From assembly GCA_963921405.1 (NCBI GenBank), contig OY992894.1:40603812-40667811 (forward strand): a stretch of 64,000 nucleotides of DNA, written 5' to 3'. Below, in pieces: positions 30,165 through 41,970 of the stretch (positions are counted from its first letter, which is position 1; every line of letters starts with the position of its first letter). This DNA is from Cepaea hortensis. Lineage: Eukaryota; Mollusca; Gastropoda; Stylommatophora; Helicidae. The notes beneath the pieces are model-generated. The model saw only the letters and a program-made list of their open reading frames with translations, ran no database searches and was not told where the DNA came from. A program made the translations under genes and the position numbers.

Positions 30165-30975
30165 GTGTGTTACCAACGGCAAAATGCATCATTAAAGACT
30201 ACCTATTTGCGGACAATCAAAAACTAATAGCAAAATCAGAAGCATAATTACAAGACCAAAGTAATAGTATAAACGAAGTGTGAAAGGAACATAACATGAA
30301 AATTAGCATTAGTTAAACAGAGGTAATGACTATAATCAAAGAAGAAAAAAACAACAAAGATTAATCTAAAAGAACACCCCTTGACACAAGTAATGAGCTT
30401 CAGGTACTAAGGAAGTATAATATCATCAAATGGGAAATCAGAAAACGAGATCGAAAATAGATGCAATAAGACAAACCAACTCTTTGGACAAAGAGCACCA
30501 ATACTAAAGAACAAACATGTATCAATAACTACTAAGAAAACACCCTACAACACAATATTCCTACCAAATCTATGCTACCAATGCCAAACCTGGACAATGA
30601 CAGAAAAAGAGAAAAGAGAAATCAAAACAACAGAAATGAGATTCCTGAGAATAATATTCAATGTATTAAGAAGAGAGAAAATCCGAAATGAAGAAATCAG
30701 GACTAAAGTGGGGGTTTAGCAGCGCTAGATTGTATCAGAAGGCAGCAAGTTAAATGGTTTGGCCATGCAACTAGATTACCAACTAACAGTATACCACAAC
30801 AAGCAACGATTTACAGACCAAACGGAAGCAGAAGAAGAGGCCAGCAGCGTAAACGATGGACAGAGGGAATAGCAGAGTCAATGGGAATCTCGATACATGA
30901 AATCCTTAAACGGGCACTCTCCCATTGTTTATACTTCACCTCGACAGCACAAGGTACAAGAGAAACAAGATGAGA
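30165..30975 (+). pseudogene. LINE fragment, RT thumb to C-terminus
   Basis: Plus-strand frames contain YxGSIISSNGKSENEIENR, KNKHVSITTKKTPYNTIFLPNL, TEKEKREIKTTEMRFLRIIF and, in a shifted frame, NGSRRRGRQRKRWTEGIAESMGISIHE. This is the YLGS block and basic tail of an RTE/Jockey-like LINE. Frameshifts near 30400 and 30715 break it. It lies between two purine-rich tracts. Confidence 0.8.
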
Positions 30976-31119
30976 TGAAATGAGATAAGATTATATGAAT
31001 GTGTTCACAGAGGTGCCTCTTCTCATCATATGCCCATAGAACACTCTGTGTCTCTTTATTGTGGTTGTGTTATATGTTCTTTAGCCTCTTCCAAACACAC
31101 GTTGATAGTTACTAAGAAA

Positions 31120-32625
31120 ATGGTTGAAGGACGAAAACAATTACAAAACAAATAAGAAGGAAGAAGTCGGTAGAAGATGGTAGAAGAAATGCAAAGGTAA
31201 ACGAAATAAGAAAGCAAAAAATAGATGAAGATGGAAGAAAGAAGAAAATAGATGAATAAGACGAAAGAAGGTAGAAAGAAGAATACAGAAGGTTGAAGGA
31301 AGTGGGAAGCAGAAGGGATAAGTGGGTAGAAGGGAGACGAGTGTAGAAGGACAAAGAATGTAAAAGGTAGAAAGGCGAGAAAAAAGGTAGAAGGGAGAAG
31401 ACGGTAGCATTTAGAATGCACAAGAAGGCATATGGAAGAAGCATGTAATAGAAAGAAGAGTGTAGCAAAAGGAAAATGGCAGAAGGGAGAATGAGGTAGA
31501 AAGAAGACGGTGGAGGGAAAGCAAAACCGAATGAAATACTCAGCATCGGATCAAGCAAGTAAAAAGAAAGAGGAACGAATGAACGAGATGGGGGATGGTA
31601 GAATTAAACAGAAGGAAGAAGAATATCGAAGAAACAAAGAAGAAGACTGTAAAAGGAAGACGAAGGCAGAAGGAAGACAACCTAGAAGAAAGAAGAAGAA
31701 GAAGAAAGAAGAAGGTAGAAGGATGATGAAGTTGGAAAGTATAAGACAACAGAATGTGGAATGTGTATGGGGTAAGAAGGTAAAAGGAAGATGAAGGAAC
31801 AAGGAAGTAAGAGATTCAAGGAAGAAGATTATGTACGGAAGTAGAAGACAGGTAAATGTAAAAGGAAAAAGTGGGAATAAGAAGGTAAACGCAAAACGAT
31901 AATGGAATGAACAGGATTGGGGGGGGGGGGGGGGAGAGAGAGAGACTGGAGGAAGAAGAAGACAGAAAATAGAAGGAAGAAGACAGTAAATAGTGAAAGG
32001 AAAATGAAGCTTGATGGAAGAAGAAGGTAGACTAAGGAAGAATGTAGAAGGGACAAGTCTGGAGAAAGAAGAAGAAGGCAGAAGGTTGAAGAGGGTACAT
32101 GGAAGAGGATAACAGAAGGAAGAAGAAGGTAGCAGGAAACAGAAGGTAAAAGAAAGTAGAAGGGAAAATGAAGAAGGTAGAAAGATGAAGTTAAATGGGA
32201 GAGAATAAAACGAAGAAGGTAGAAAGAAGAATAAGGTGAAAGGAAGAAGAAGGGAAAATGAAGACGGTGGAAATAAGAAGCAAGAAAGAGGCAGAAAGAA
32301 AGACGAAGAAGGTGAACGGAAGAAGGTAAAAGAAAGTAGCAGGTAGAATGAAGAAGAAGGTAGAGGGGAGACGAAGATAGAAGAAATAATAAGTGAGAAG
32401 AAAGAAGAAATGAACGCAAGATGTAAGATAGTTAAAAAGAAAACGGTAGAAGACAAAAAGAAGTATACGGTGACAAAAGGTGGAGAATGATCTAAGAATG
32501 CTGACAGAAAACGCTGAAGAAAACTAATGAAGAATACTAAAAGAATGAAGAAGAATACTAAAAGAAAGATGAAGACAACAAGGCTAGAACAAAGAAAACG
32601 AGGACAAGATTGACAACGAAAAAAC
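31120..32625. repeat. 1.5 kb one-strand polypurine tract
   Basis: The plus strand is dominated by AGAAG, GTAGAA and GGAAGA in degenerate units, with a (G)14 run at 31920-31934. The complementary strand is almost pure pyrimidine, which explains the long minus frames rich in Ser, Phe and Leu. No coding claim. Confidence 0.9.
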
Positions 32626-32639
32626 ACGAACTATTCTCA

Positions 32640-33370
32640 GATAAACATTGATGTTTTTTTTTTTTTTTAAATTATGTTATTTTCATGCGTTAAATATCAT
32701 CGGTGACATGCACAATCAGTTTTCTTGCTGGGCCATGAGGAATCACTTATCTATCCAGAAATCTAATAGCTATAGAATTAGAGAAAGTGGAGGCACAATT
32801 TAACGCATTCATTTCAAGCACTCAAGCTTTAACTTGCGGTCTCCAAGTCGTATTACGGTAGATGCGGGCACTAATACGTGTAATTTACAACTTTACGTCT
32901 CTTAGCCACATAAAAACGACCCTGGTGTATTCTTGGTTAATTTTAAAGGGGAACGGATGAACACGAAAATGGAAAGGAAACAAACACCAGGGGTGTAACC
33001 ATTAACAAACACATGGGTTAATTATAATAAATTGAGATGCATACAACAAGCGTGCTCATAATTCAAGAAGGGTTGTTTCGTAAAAATCCACGTGTTTTGT
33101 GTTTTCACTCCTCTTCAAACGTTTCTCTGTTGTGGTAATGAGCCTGTGAGCTCTTTTTATCTCGAGTATGATCCTTCCGGACATTTAGTTGCAGACTATT
33201 GACAACGAAATACCTCAAAACTGAAGAGTAAACATTACCACGAAGACAGCAGAAAAGACAGTCTGAATAACAGGAAAACAGAAGCAATGGTTATTACAAT
33301 GAAAAAATGTATACCCAAGTGCAGCATCCAAGTACATGGAACCATTCTGAAATAAGTCAATGTACATAAG
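32640..33370. other. No recognisable feature
   Basis: AT-rich DNA with a T homopolymer near 32652. Confidence 0.5.
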
Positions 33371-33371
33371 T

Positions 33372-33412
33372 ATATGGTGTATTTTTAATGACTGTGCAGT
33401 GTTTGAAAATAT
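33372..33412 (+). mobile_element. MITE family M, one arm only
   Basis: TGTATTTTTAATGACTGTGC followed by AGTGTTTGAAAATAT matches the left arm of the elements at 16939 and 44395. The partner arm is absent. Confidence 0.65.
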
Positions 33413-33774
33413 GCAGAAGCAGACGGCATATTAGAATCGAGAGGAGGACCAGAGGAGACGAAGCAATACCACATTTAGTTGTCTTTTACTACCACAAGTT
33501 TCATGCCAACACAAGTTGACATAACACAGTGGACATAGAAACTGAGGATAGTGTGAATGCATTTCTTTATTATTTGCATTCTTGGTTTTCTACCTTGCCT
33601 GCACAGAATAAAATGAAGTTCACAACAATCAAATGTACACATTAATGATCAGCATGGATTCATAGGAAAATGAATACAGAATCCCAGTATGTAAACTTGT
33701 AGACACTTAAACTTACGCTTCCTATCCTGTTCCTGGATTATACAGATTGTGCTTTTTAAATGTGCTTCAGTATA

Positions 33775-33979
33775 TACCTTCTTGTTCTTCTTGTTCTTCT
33801 TGTTCTTCTTCTTCTTCTTGTTCTTCTTGTTCTTCTTGTTCTTCTTGTTCTTCTTGTTCTTCTTGTTCTTCTTCTTTTTCTTCTTCTTCTTCTTTTTCTT
33901 CTTCTTCTTCTTCTTCTTCTTCTTCTTCTTCTTCTTCTTCTTCTTCTTCTTCTTCTGCTTCTTCTTCTTCTTCTTCTTC

Positions 33980-34023
<44 letters not shown>

Positions 34024-34024
34024 T
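33775..34024. repeat. Compound microsatellite (TTCTTCTTG)n-(TTC)n-(TTA)n
   Basis: A TTC/TTG compound array turns into pure TTC and then TTA. The hAT element inserted at the TTA end, and TTA repeats resume at 35055-35088. Confidence 0.97.
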
Positions 34025-35053
34025 AGGGCTGTACCGGATTCAAATTTTTGAAATCCGGCCGAAGCCGGATTTTGCCGGATTTATGAAGTGAGATCCGGCC
34101 GGAGCCGGATTTCGCCGGATTTATGAAGTGAGATCCGGCCGGAGCCGGATTTACAAATAAAAAAAATAAAAATAAAATAACGTACTACATCATTTGACTT
34201 CGGTGAGTGGAGTCACTCGACTGTTCATTACTGCAGTTCATTACTATAGACATGACAATGATGACATATACTCATATTAAATCATTTAAATGTAAAATAA
34301 TTACATTTACATTAGAATAAGTAATTAAGTAATATTAAGTTCCATAAGTTCAAGATGAAACATAATACATAAGCAAATAATGCTAATTTAGTAATTTTAA
34401 TTTTTAGTTTTCAGTTTCAGTTTTTAGTTTTCACATTGTTTTCAGTTGGCAAATTGGCAGCTCAGTTACAACTCACAACAACAGTACATTGAACAGATTG
34501 AATTTATTGAAATACATTCATTCAGTAATTTCACTATTTCAGTCAGTCAGTCTTCATTATGGCTGTGAAGTTGAACTCTCAGAGTCAAGAAGGGACGAGT
34601 TGTATTTCAGGAAAATCAACGTCTCCGCATTTTGTGGATCCTGTGGACTGACTGTGTTTGCTGAATCAATAATGGAGTTAGCTGCTAACAGCAGATGGGC
34701 TCGTGCATCACTTCTACCACGTTCGGAGAAGAAGCACAGCTTGAATCGAGGATCCAGTAGTGTGGCACAGGTGTAAATACTGTTGGATTCAGTGTCCGCA
34801 AATCTGCTGCTAACAGCTTCAAGCAGGGCTGCTTTCATAGTTTTGATCCCAGCATCACTACCTTCTTTCTGGAGGAAAGCCATGAGTGTTTTCACTAGGG
34901 CTGTACCGGATTCAAATTTTTGAAATCCGGCCGCAGCCGGATTTGGCCGGATTTATGAAGTGAGATCCGGCCGGAGCCGGAGCCGAAGCCGGATTTGTAA
35001 AAATGGCCGGATTCCGGATTTGCCGGAGCCGGAGCCGAAATCCGGTACACCCC

Positions 35054-35054
<1 letters not shown>
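34025..35054. mobile_element. hAT transposon, internally deleted, with CCGGAT subterminal repeats
   Basis: Ends are AGGGCTGTACCGGATT and, inverted, AGGGGTGTACCGGATT. Both ends carry clusters of CCGGAT/ATCCGG and GGCCGGAGCCGG. Both flanks are (TTA)n, as if it landed in that microsatellite. Inside is a fragment of hAT transposase. A second end-like block (34897-35054) starts with the same AGGGCTGTACCGGATT and itself looks like a 158-bp MITE, placed so that it cuts the transposase frame. Confidence 0.75.
34557..34895 (-). pseudogene. hAT transposase fragment (BED/hAT type)
   Basis: 112 open codons contain SIYTCATLLDPRFKLCFFSE, the conserved LDPRFK block that precedes the C-terminal dimerisation region of hAT transposases. 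The dimerisation block is missing downstream and the N-terminal part is cut off by the MITE-like end at 34897. Not functional. Confidence 0.8.
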
Positions 35055-35088
<34 letters not shown>

Positions 35089-35459
35089 GTAACCATTTTC
35101 TTAATTCGCTTCTTCTCTTGCCTTTATCGATTGGAACATACGCTCTCTACCAGCTTACACCACCCCGTCTTGTCTCTTGCTATCGTTCTGACTATATCTA
35201 AAGCACAGGGAACCGAACACTGTGCTCGCACCTGCAAGCTGCTACGTAAATTGCCTGTAATTTCAATACCTTATCTCCATCTACCGGAGTGTTGCCTGTA
35301 ATAGACAGGTGCGATACATTCCAGCGTTGGTCAAGCTACCCGGGAACCAGGTGAGAAATATATACCAGACACTATAGAGTTTACTGTCACGGATTTCAGA
35401 AACAGATATTTACAAGAAATGAAAGTATAATTGGACATAGAAAATATGGGAAATGGGTG

Positions 35460-35700
35460 TGGCGACAAAAAAAGAATCCTGGAGACAGAGAGGTAGGGGT
35501 GGGGGGGGGGGGTGCGAGACATAATGAGAGACAGACAAAATATGAGACAGACAGAGAGAATGAGAAGGAAAGGGAGAATAGCCGGGAAAGAGACAAAAAG
35601 AGACAAAGAGACAGAGAGAGAATGAGAGGACGAGAGAAAATAATAAGAGAGATACAGAGAGACAAACAGAGAAAAATAGAGAGAGTATGTGTGTGTATGT
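35460..35700. repeat. (GAGACA)n-like purine tract with G-run
   Basis: Imperfect GAGA/GACAGA units following a (G)11 run near 35500. It marks the 5' truncation point of the LINE that follows. Confidence 0.85.
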
Positions 35701-37158
35701 GTAGAGACCGAACTCAATCGCATAAGTGCTTGGTGTGATGAAGCTGGGGCAATGGTCAACCCAACAAAGGCAACAGTGACTTGGTTCTCGTTGAATAATC
35801 ATATTGTCAACACTCCAACACCAACTGTAATGCTGTGTTCAGAGATGGTGGAAAGAACGCAGGCAATGAATTACCTGGGGATACGGTTTGATCGAAGCCT
35901 TGCTTATAATGTGCACATAGACCAGGTGATAACAAAGGCCAAGCGGGGTTTGGCAGCGATGCGGGTGATGGCGGCAGCAAACTGTGAGCAGCGCCATCTA
36001 TGTCTTCTGTACGAGGGGTTGGTCATGTCTGTTTTGGAGTATGCAATGGCAATCCTGACTCTCAGCCATAAGCAGATAGAACGGATGGAAAGGATACAGA
36101 ATGAAGCTATGCGCATTATTCTTGGATGTACAAGAGATACAGCATGCAGGGCGATGCGTTACCTTCTTGGGTCTCCATCCATTGAAGAGAGAATACAAGA
36201 TTGCATGGCACGCGCCTACCTCAGAATTAACACAAACACACAACATCCACTGCATAGTGAAATTAGGAAGGTGAAGGGCAGCAGGTTAAAAAGAGGACGG
36301 TCGTGGATGGGTCAAGCCGAAGACATTCTTCAACAGGTGTGTTCACTTGAGGACTTAGAACCTGGCGAGGAGTGGGTACAAGTGCCAACAGACTTCTGCA
36401 CATCCTTTTCAGTTTGCATCCAACTTGACAGAAAATGCAGACAAGAAAATCCGGCTGCTGTTGAGGCTGAAGTACAAGCGTTGATTTTCGAGAATTCGCT
36501 AGACGGTGACGCGGTCATCTACACAGATGGGTCGGTCGTCCGACTTGTGAGAAGCTCATGGGCCTTTACAGCTCGGGCCGGAGGGAGAATTGTGAAGGAG
36601 GACTCTGGTGCTTTTACTGAAACCACAAGTAGCCTGACCATGGAAGTCATGGCAGTAAGTAAATCAATAACATGGCTCGAGACACAGACATTCACTAGGG
36701 CTTGTTTCCTTAGCGACTCAATGAACATGATCAAGAGGATAGAGGAGGGGTCGATCCGAAGAGAATGGTTGCTGCCTCTGGAGCGGTCTCGACTGGCAAA
36801 GATTAGTTTCATCTTCGTGCCAGGGCATGCGGGAGTACAAGGAAATGAGCGGGCTGACAAGCTCGCAGGTGAGGCTACTATGGAGGGCGGACGCGCCATG
36901 GACCAGGCCGACATTCTGAATGCTCTACGAGAAGTAAGACTTTTGAGAGAACCAAGTGATGACTGTGAATCTACAACAATGGCCAGACTGCGAGAGCAGA
37001 AAATTAAAAGAGGTGTGGCCAAACAAGAACACTACGCAGGAAGCCAAAGAAGATTGATAAACCAACACAGAACTGGCGTCGTTAGCCGCTACACGCTGCG
37101 GGATTTGCTGAGGAGGGGATCCGAGCACTTATGGACTGAATGGTTCGATGTGCAATGA
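35689..37158 (+). CDS. LINE RT C-terminus plus RNase H, 5'-truncated but open
   Basis: The longest undisturbed mobile-element frame here, 489 codons. Residues 50-215 are the RT thumb region (MNYLGIRFDRSL, KAKRGLAAMRV, LEYAMAILTLS, RIQNEAMRIILGC). Residues 276-395 are RNase H with a full catalytic set: D280 in YTDGS, E319 in LTMEV, D343 in SDSMN, H380 and D390 in VPGHAGVQGNERAD. The tail ends SRYTLRDLLRRGSEHLW. The RT palm, YADD and endonuclease are lost by 5' truncation at a purine tract; the first ATG is probably not the native start. The family is I/Nimb-like; the relic at 552-1303 is a close relative. It cannot self-mobilise, but the RNase H could in principle fold. Confidence 0.88.
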   Translation: MCVCVETELNRISAWCDEAGAMVNPTKATVTWFSLNNHIVNTPTPTVMLCSEMVERTQAMNYLGIRFDRSLAYNVHIDQVITKAKRGLAAMRVMAAANCEQRHLCLLYEGLVMSVLEYAMAILTLSHKQIERMERIQNEAMRIILGCTRDTACRAMRYLLGSPSIEERIQDCMARAYLRINTNTQHPLHSEIRKVKGSRLKRGRSWMGQAEDILQQVCSLEDLEPGEEWVQVPTDFCTSFSVCIQLDRKCRQENPAAVEAEVQALIFENSLDGDAVIYTDGSVVRLVRSSWAFTARAGGRIVKEDSGAFTETTSSLTMEVMAVSKSITWLETQTFTRACFLSDSMNMIKRIEEGSIRREWLLPLERSRLAKISFIFVPGHAGVQGNERADKLAGEATMEGGRAMDQADILNALREVRLLREPSDDCESTTMARLREQKIKRGVAKQEHYAGSQRRLINQHRTGVVSRYTLRDLLRRGSEHLWTEWFDVQ

Positions 37159-37195
37159 GGATGATCTGTCGACTAACTAACTAACTAACTAATGT
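37159..37195 (+). repeat. LINE 3' tail (CTAA)n
   Basis: After a very short 3' UTR the LINE ends in GACTAACTAACTAACTAAC. The tails of S1 (1185-1210) and the array after SINE A copy 1 use similar units. Confidence 0.75.
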
Positions 37196-37199
37196 GTAG

Positions 37200-37225
37200 A
37201 GAGAGACAGAGAGAGAGACAGAGAG

Positions 37226-37292
<67 letters not shown>
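37200..37292. repeat. (GA)n microsatellite
   Basis: GAGA with CAGA and a short GTGTGT patch. Confidence 0.95.
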
Positions 37293-37456
37293 AGTGTTAA
37301 CTCATTTGCTTCCATTATGTTTGTACTAAGTAAGCCTTATTCACCAAACACCGACTATTCTTATCATTATGGTTGACATTGACATGAATGACTTAAGACA
37401 TCTCAAGTAAAGTAATCTCTTCTTCTCTTTCTCTTTCTTCTTTATCATTAACATCA

Positions 37457-37730
37457 TCATTGTCACTTTCTTCTTCTTCTTCTTCTTCTTCTTCTTCTTC
37501 TTCTTCTTCTTCTTCTTCTTCTTCTTCTTCTTCTTCTTCTTCTTCTTCTTCACTTTCTTCTTCTTCTTCTTCACTTTCTTCTTCTTCTTCTTCACTTTCT
37601 TCTTCTTCTTCTTCTTCTTCTTCTTCTTCTTCTTCTTCTTCTTCTTCTTCTTCTTCTTCTTCTTCTTCTTCTTCTTCTTCTTCTTCTTCTTCTTCTTCTT
37701 CACTTTCTTCTTCTTCATCATCATCACCAT
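37457..37730. repeat. (TTC)n microsatellite with regular CACTTT interruptions
   Basis: Pure TTC blocks are separated by CACTTTC at about 37551, 37572 and 37593 (spacing 21 bp) and again at 37701. Confidence 0.95.
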
Positions 37731-37739
37731 TGTCAGAGT

Positions 37740-38970
37740 CCTAACTATCTTCTCCTTCTAGCTCACTGGACTTGGACAGGCAAATTACAACGTCCACGAC
37801 ACATATACTAATAACACATAACTGCAATCGGAAACTCGCAGGAGCTGTCTCCTGAACAACCTTTTTATTACAGTATATTACAGTATAACATTATGTGCTC
37901 ACTCCACCGTCACCTCGCGTACGATCAAGCAGTCATTCTACACAGGCAGCCAAACGCTCGCTCACGTCCACATGGGCGATATTTACACTGTCGCCCGTAT
38001 GACCATTCGCAATCACAGTCTCACATCATCTCGCACATATCACAGTTAGTACATTCCTCGAATATCAATACACAACGTTCATCTCATCTATCCGTCACAA
38101 CACTATCGTTCGATCGTTCTATCTCTCGCTATTCTTCACACGTCCGTCTCTATCCGCTGTCTCACACCCACTCACTCCGTCCTCCTTGACCTTCCCACAT
38201 CACGTGGGTCTGTCCACGGGCTTCTTGCCTGACCGTCCGTTAGCCAAGCCGTGATGTCTCCTACTGCCCTTGACCTCAGCTATTGCCTACACTGACTCTT
38301 GCTTACATACAGGCAATTACACTATTGCTTACATACAAGACCCTGACACTCATGAGCATCATATTATTATTTGTATGCCCCCTTCTCTTCTGCCTCCTCC
38401 TATGATTTTTATTCTTGGAGTTACAAACGTGGTAGACCAATGTGAACAAGAAGCAGAAGAAGAAATTCGGCGAAGATCGTCCTTGTATTAATTTAATCAA
38501 TCCTATTTCGACACTAAAATTACGTTAGCTGCACGTTTCCCATGTGAAGCAAAGCTCCTATCGTTGTACCTCTGAGTCAACTTACTCAACTACAACAAAC
38601 TCGACTTCAACATACTTGACCTTAACATACTCGACTTCAACATATTCGACGTTTGAATGTGCCTTGCCTCTTCAGCATATACTATGTATGTTCTGTTTTG
38701 TGTGGGCTTCAAGTGTTGACATTTTGTCATTCTAAACATCACATACTTTTGTACTATTTCAATCCAATGAGTAAAGAACCTGGATGTATTATGTATGCTG
38801 CAAACCTCATATTTCTATAAACCAATCTCGATGGGTGACGTCGTCAATATCACACAGCCGCATTTACCTCCCATGACATTTCCCGGCACACATATTTTAG
38901 GCTGGGTCGACATGAAAGCTCATGTTATTTTGCAAAACTCCGCCCATATAGCTGACTAGCAATAATCGGA
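37740..38970. other. No recognised gene
   Basis: Unique-looking DNA. Repeated TACTCGACTTCAACATA near 38600-38650 forms a short tandem repeat of about 20 bp. Small frames at 37893-38189 and 38270-38491 show no family signature. Confidence 0.45.
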
Positions 38971-38971
38971 T

Positions 38972-39205
38972 TCATTCATTCACTAGCATGTCCTTGCAGA
39001 ACCTCGCTCCCATAACAACCTTCCGGAAAACTTCTCGATCACAGGCAAATTGTCCCGCGTCCGATACACCCATCTGGAGATCATCCGCCTCATTCTGCAC
39101 CCATCTTCTCTTTGGCCATTCTCTTCCTCTCTTCCCAGGCATATACCCCTCTATTATTGTTCTCTCCAAACTCTCATGACGTTTCAAGTGACCACTGTCG
39201 TATAT
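38972..39205 (-). pseudogene. LINE family R 3' end
   Basis: The minus frame has GHLKRHESLERTIIEGYMPGKRG, KRRWVQ, DDLQMGVSDAGQFACDREVF and ARFCKDML. 5'-truncated at FGH/GHL like the other short copies. The tail is only a few TGAA units. Confidence 0.85.
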
Positions 39206-39600
39206 TCTGAAGGGACTGGGTTCACTGCTGTGCCTCACCCATATTCTAATTTTAGAAGTTGGGCCCCATCCTCTTCCAATGTGTAAATAAACCAAGAATA
39301 CGACCCTTGATCATTTACAGACTCATTTTTGGTAGTTTTGTCTAGGAGTAAGTGGTCCTCATTTGGGAAAAAAAAACAATGAACAAATAGATCTGACTAT
39401 GCTCCCTTCACCTGAAATATAATAGCTCTCGAACCCCCATTCAATCTGTGAAAATGTCTAAAAAGATTTCCTCAGGGTGAACCAGGTGCAAGGAGACATG
39501 GGTCATGAACAGTTAACTGATCCAGAGTCTCCTCGTTACTCTTTTGTTATAAAATTCATTTTTGAGCTAGTTTGTCAGATAATTAATTATTTCACAAACA
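39206..39600. other. No recognisable feature
   Basis: No ORF or repeat supported. Confidence 0.5.
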
Positions 39601-41970
39601 ATGAAACACATTGATGACTTGTCCACACAAATAAGACAGAGATTTCAACAGACAGGATGGACTGTAATGAAATTAGGAACTTCCATAACAGTGTATAAAT
39701 TTATTGACTGGCCTGATTTTCTTTTGGCCTATTGATTGATCATTACACATTTTGGTACATCAGTTCATGGTGATAGATACACATGTGCCAATGCAAATCA
39801 TGGTCAATAATCAGTCCATCAATAAAGCATAATAATCAAAATGATCACAATGTGTTATAGAAAAGCATCTTTATGTGAGACTAAAGTTTTCTTATCATTC
39901 TTAGTACTCTGTAAAAAAAAAAAAAGGTATGTGTGTGTTGTCATCAGTCCTCTGTGTGGTTTTGGGTTTTAACATATGAAAGGTCACCTATGAGTGGTTG
40001 GAGTGAGTTGAGCCTGGCTCCATCGACTGCTGGATCCCCTTAAGTCTGTGCCAAAGCTACTCTGAAGGCTTCTCATTCTCTGGTCAGGGCCTGAGGTCTC
40101 TACCATCTCATGTTTGGGACATCTTCTTTCATCTGCCTCCCTCTTCTGGTCTGGTTTCCACCGTGGACATCACTGTTTAAAATTTACAGAGGTATGTACA
40201 ATCCTACCAAAGTAATTTTTACAGCATGTCATAAGTATGAGAACAACATAACAGAAAGAATAAGATCAGAAGACGTGGTATTGTGTTAATTTGTGTGGGG
40301 TCAGACATCATTTCACTGCATGCACCTGCCATCCTCTGGTACCTGCTGTATGTATTCTCTCAGTGTACTTTTGGTTCATTGAGAAGTGTACAATCAGACA
40401 TAGATAAGAGTGAGGATGTGTTGTTCCCTGTAGCATTGAAGTCAAGCAAATAATGCAAGATCAAGACAAGGACATGAGGCATTTTTACAAATGACATACA
40501 TTACATCTTCATCATCTCTTCCAGTGCTGCATGGTGTGTTTAAATGTTTATCTGTACCTCCCAAATCAACTATTTATCTTCTTCTTCCCATTATCAATAG
40601 TGTTCTTGTTCCTGTTGTGGTTGTGGTGTTGGGTGGAGTGCTGTGTTGAGTATTGTGTTGAGTTAATTTCTGTTGTGTGGGGTTTTCATAGTTTGTACCA
40701 TTTCCCCCTCCATCATCAGTAGTTAATATGAGTTTAACTCATCAAGTGTGTTATTGTTATGCATATCTGTCATACAGAATTTCTGATGAAACACATTGAT
40801 GACTTGTCCACACAAATAAGACAGAGATTTCAACAGACAGGATGGACTGTTGTGAAATTAGGAACTTCCATAACAGTGTATAAATTTATTGACCCTCCTG
40901 ATTTTCTTTTGGCCTATTGATTGATCATTACACATTTTGGTACATCAGTTCATGGTGATAGATACACATGTGCCAATGCAAATCATGGTCAATAATCAGT
41001 CCATCAATAAAGCATAATAATCAAAATGATCACAATGTGTTATAGAAAAGCATCTTTATGTGAGGCTTAAGTTTTCTAATCATTCTTAGTACTCTATAAA
41101 CAAAGGTATGTGTGTGTGTTGTCATCAGTCCTCTGTGTGGTTTTGGGTTTTAACATATGAAAGGTCACCTATGAGTGGTTGGAGTGAGTTGAGCCTGGCT
41201 CCATCGACTGCTGGATCCCATTCAGGATGTGCCAAAGCTATTCTGAAGGCTTCTCATTCTCTGGTCAGGGCCTGAGGTCTCTACCATCTCATGTTTGGGA
41301 CATCTTCTTTCATCTGCCTCCCTCTTCTGGTCTGGTTTCCACCGTGGACATCACTGTTTAAAATTTACAGAGGTATGTACAATCCTACCAAAGTAATTTT
41401 TGCAGCATGTCATAAGTATGAGAACAACATAACAGAAAGAATAAGATCAGAAGAAGTGGTGTTGTGTTAATTTGTGTGGGGTCAGACATCATTTCACTGC
41501 ATGCACCTGCCATCCTCTGGTACCTGCTGTATGCATTCTCTCGGTGTACTTTTGGTTCATTGAGAAGTGTACAATCAGACATAGATAAGAGTGAGGATGT
41601 GTTGTTCCCTGTAGCATTGAAGTCAAGCAAATAATGCAAGATCAAGACAAGGACAAGAGGCATTTTTACAAATGACATACATTACATCTTTATCATCTCT
41701 TTCAGTGTTGCATGGTGTGTTTAAATGTTTATCTGTACATCCCAAATCAACTATTTATCTTCTTCTTCCCATTATCAATCGTGTTCTTGTTCCTGTTGTG
41801 GTTGTGGTGTTGGGTGAAGTGCTGTGTTGAGTATTGTGTTGATTTAATTTATGTTGTGTGGGGGTTTTCATAGTTTGTACCATTTCCCCCTCCATCATCA
41901 GTATTTAATATGAGTTTAACTCATCAAGTGTGTTATTGTTATGCATGTCTGTCATACAGAATTTCTGATG
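39601..41970. repeat. Tandem duplication of a 1185-bp unit
   Basis: Units 39601-40785 and 40786-41970 are directly abutting and nearly identical, with scattered substitutions and small indels (for example the A-run near 39912 is reduced to AAACAAAGG in the second). The ATG at the unit start also sits at the end of each unit, a 3-bp junction homology. No ORF is shared by both units, so it looks like segmental duplication of non-coding DNA. Confidence 0.93.

Noticed and set aside
31551..32627. 358-codon minus-strand frame rich in Ser, Phe and Leu, resembling a membrane protein
   Set aside because: It is the complement of a purine tract; hydrophobicity results from pyrimidine-rich codons, not from a real protein.
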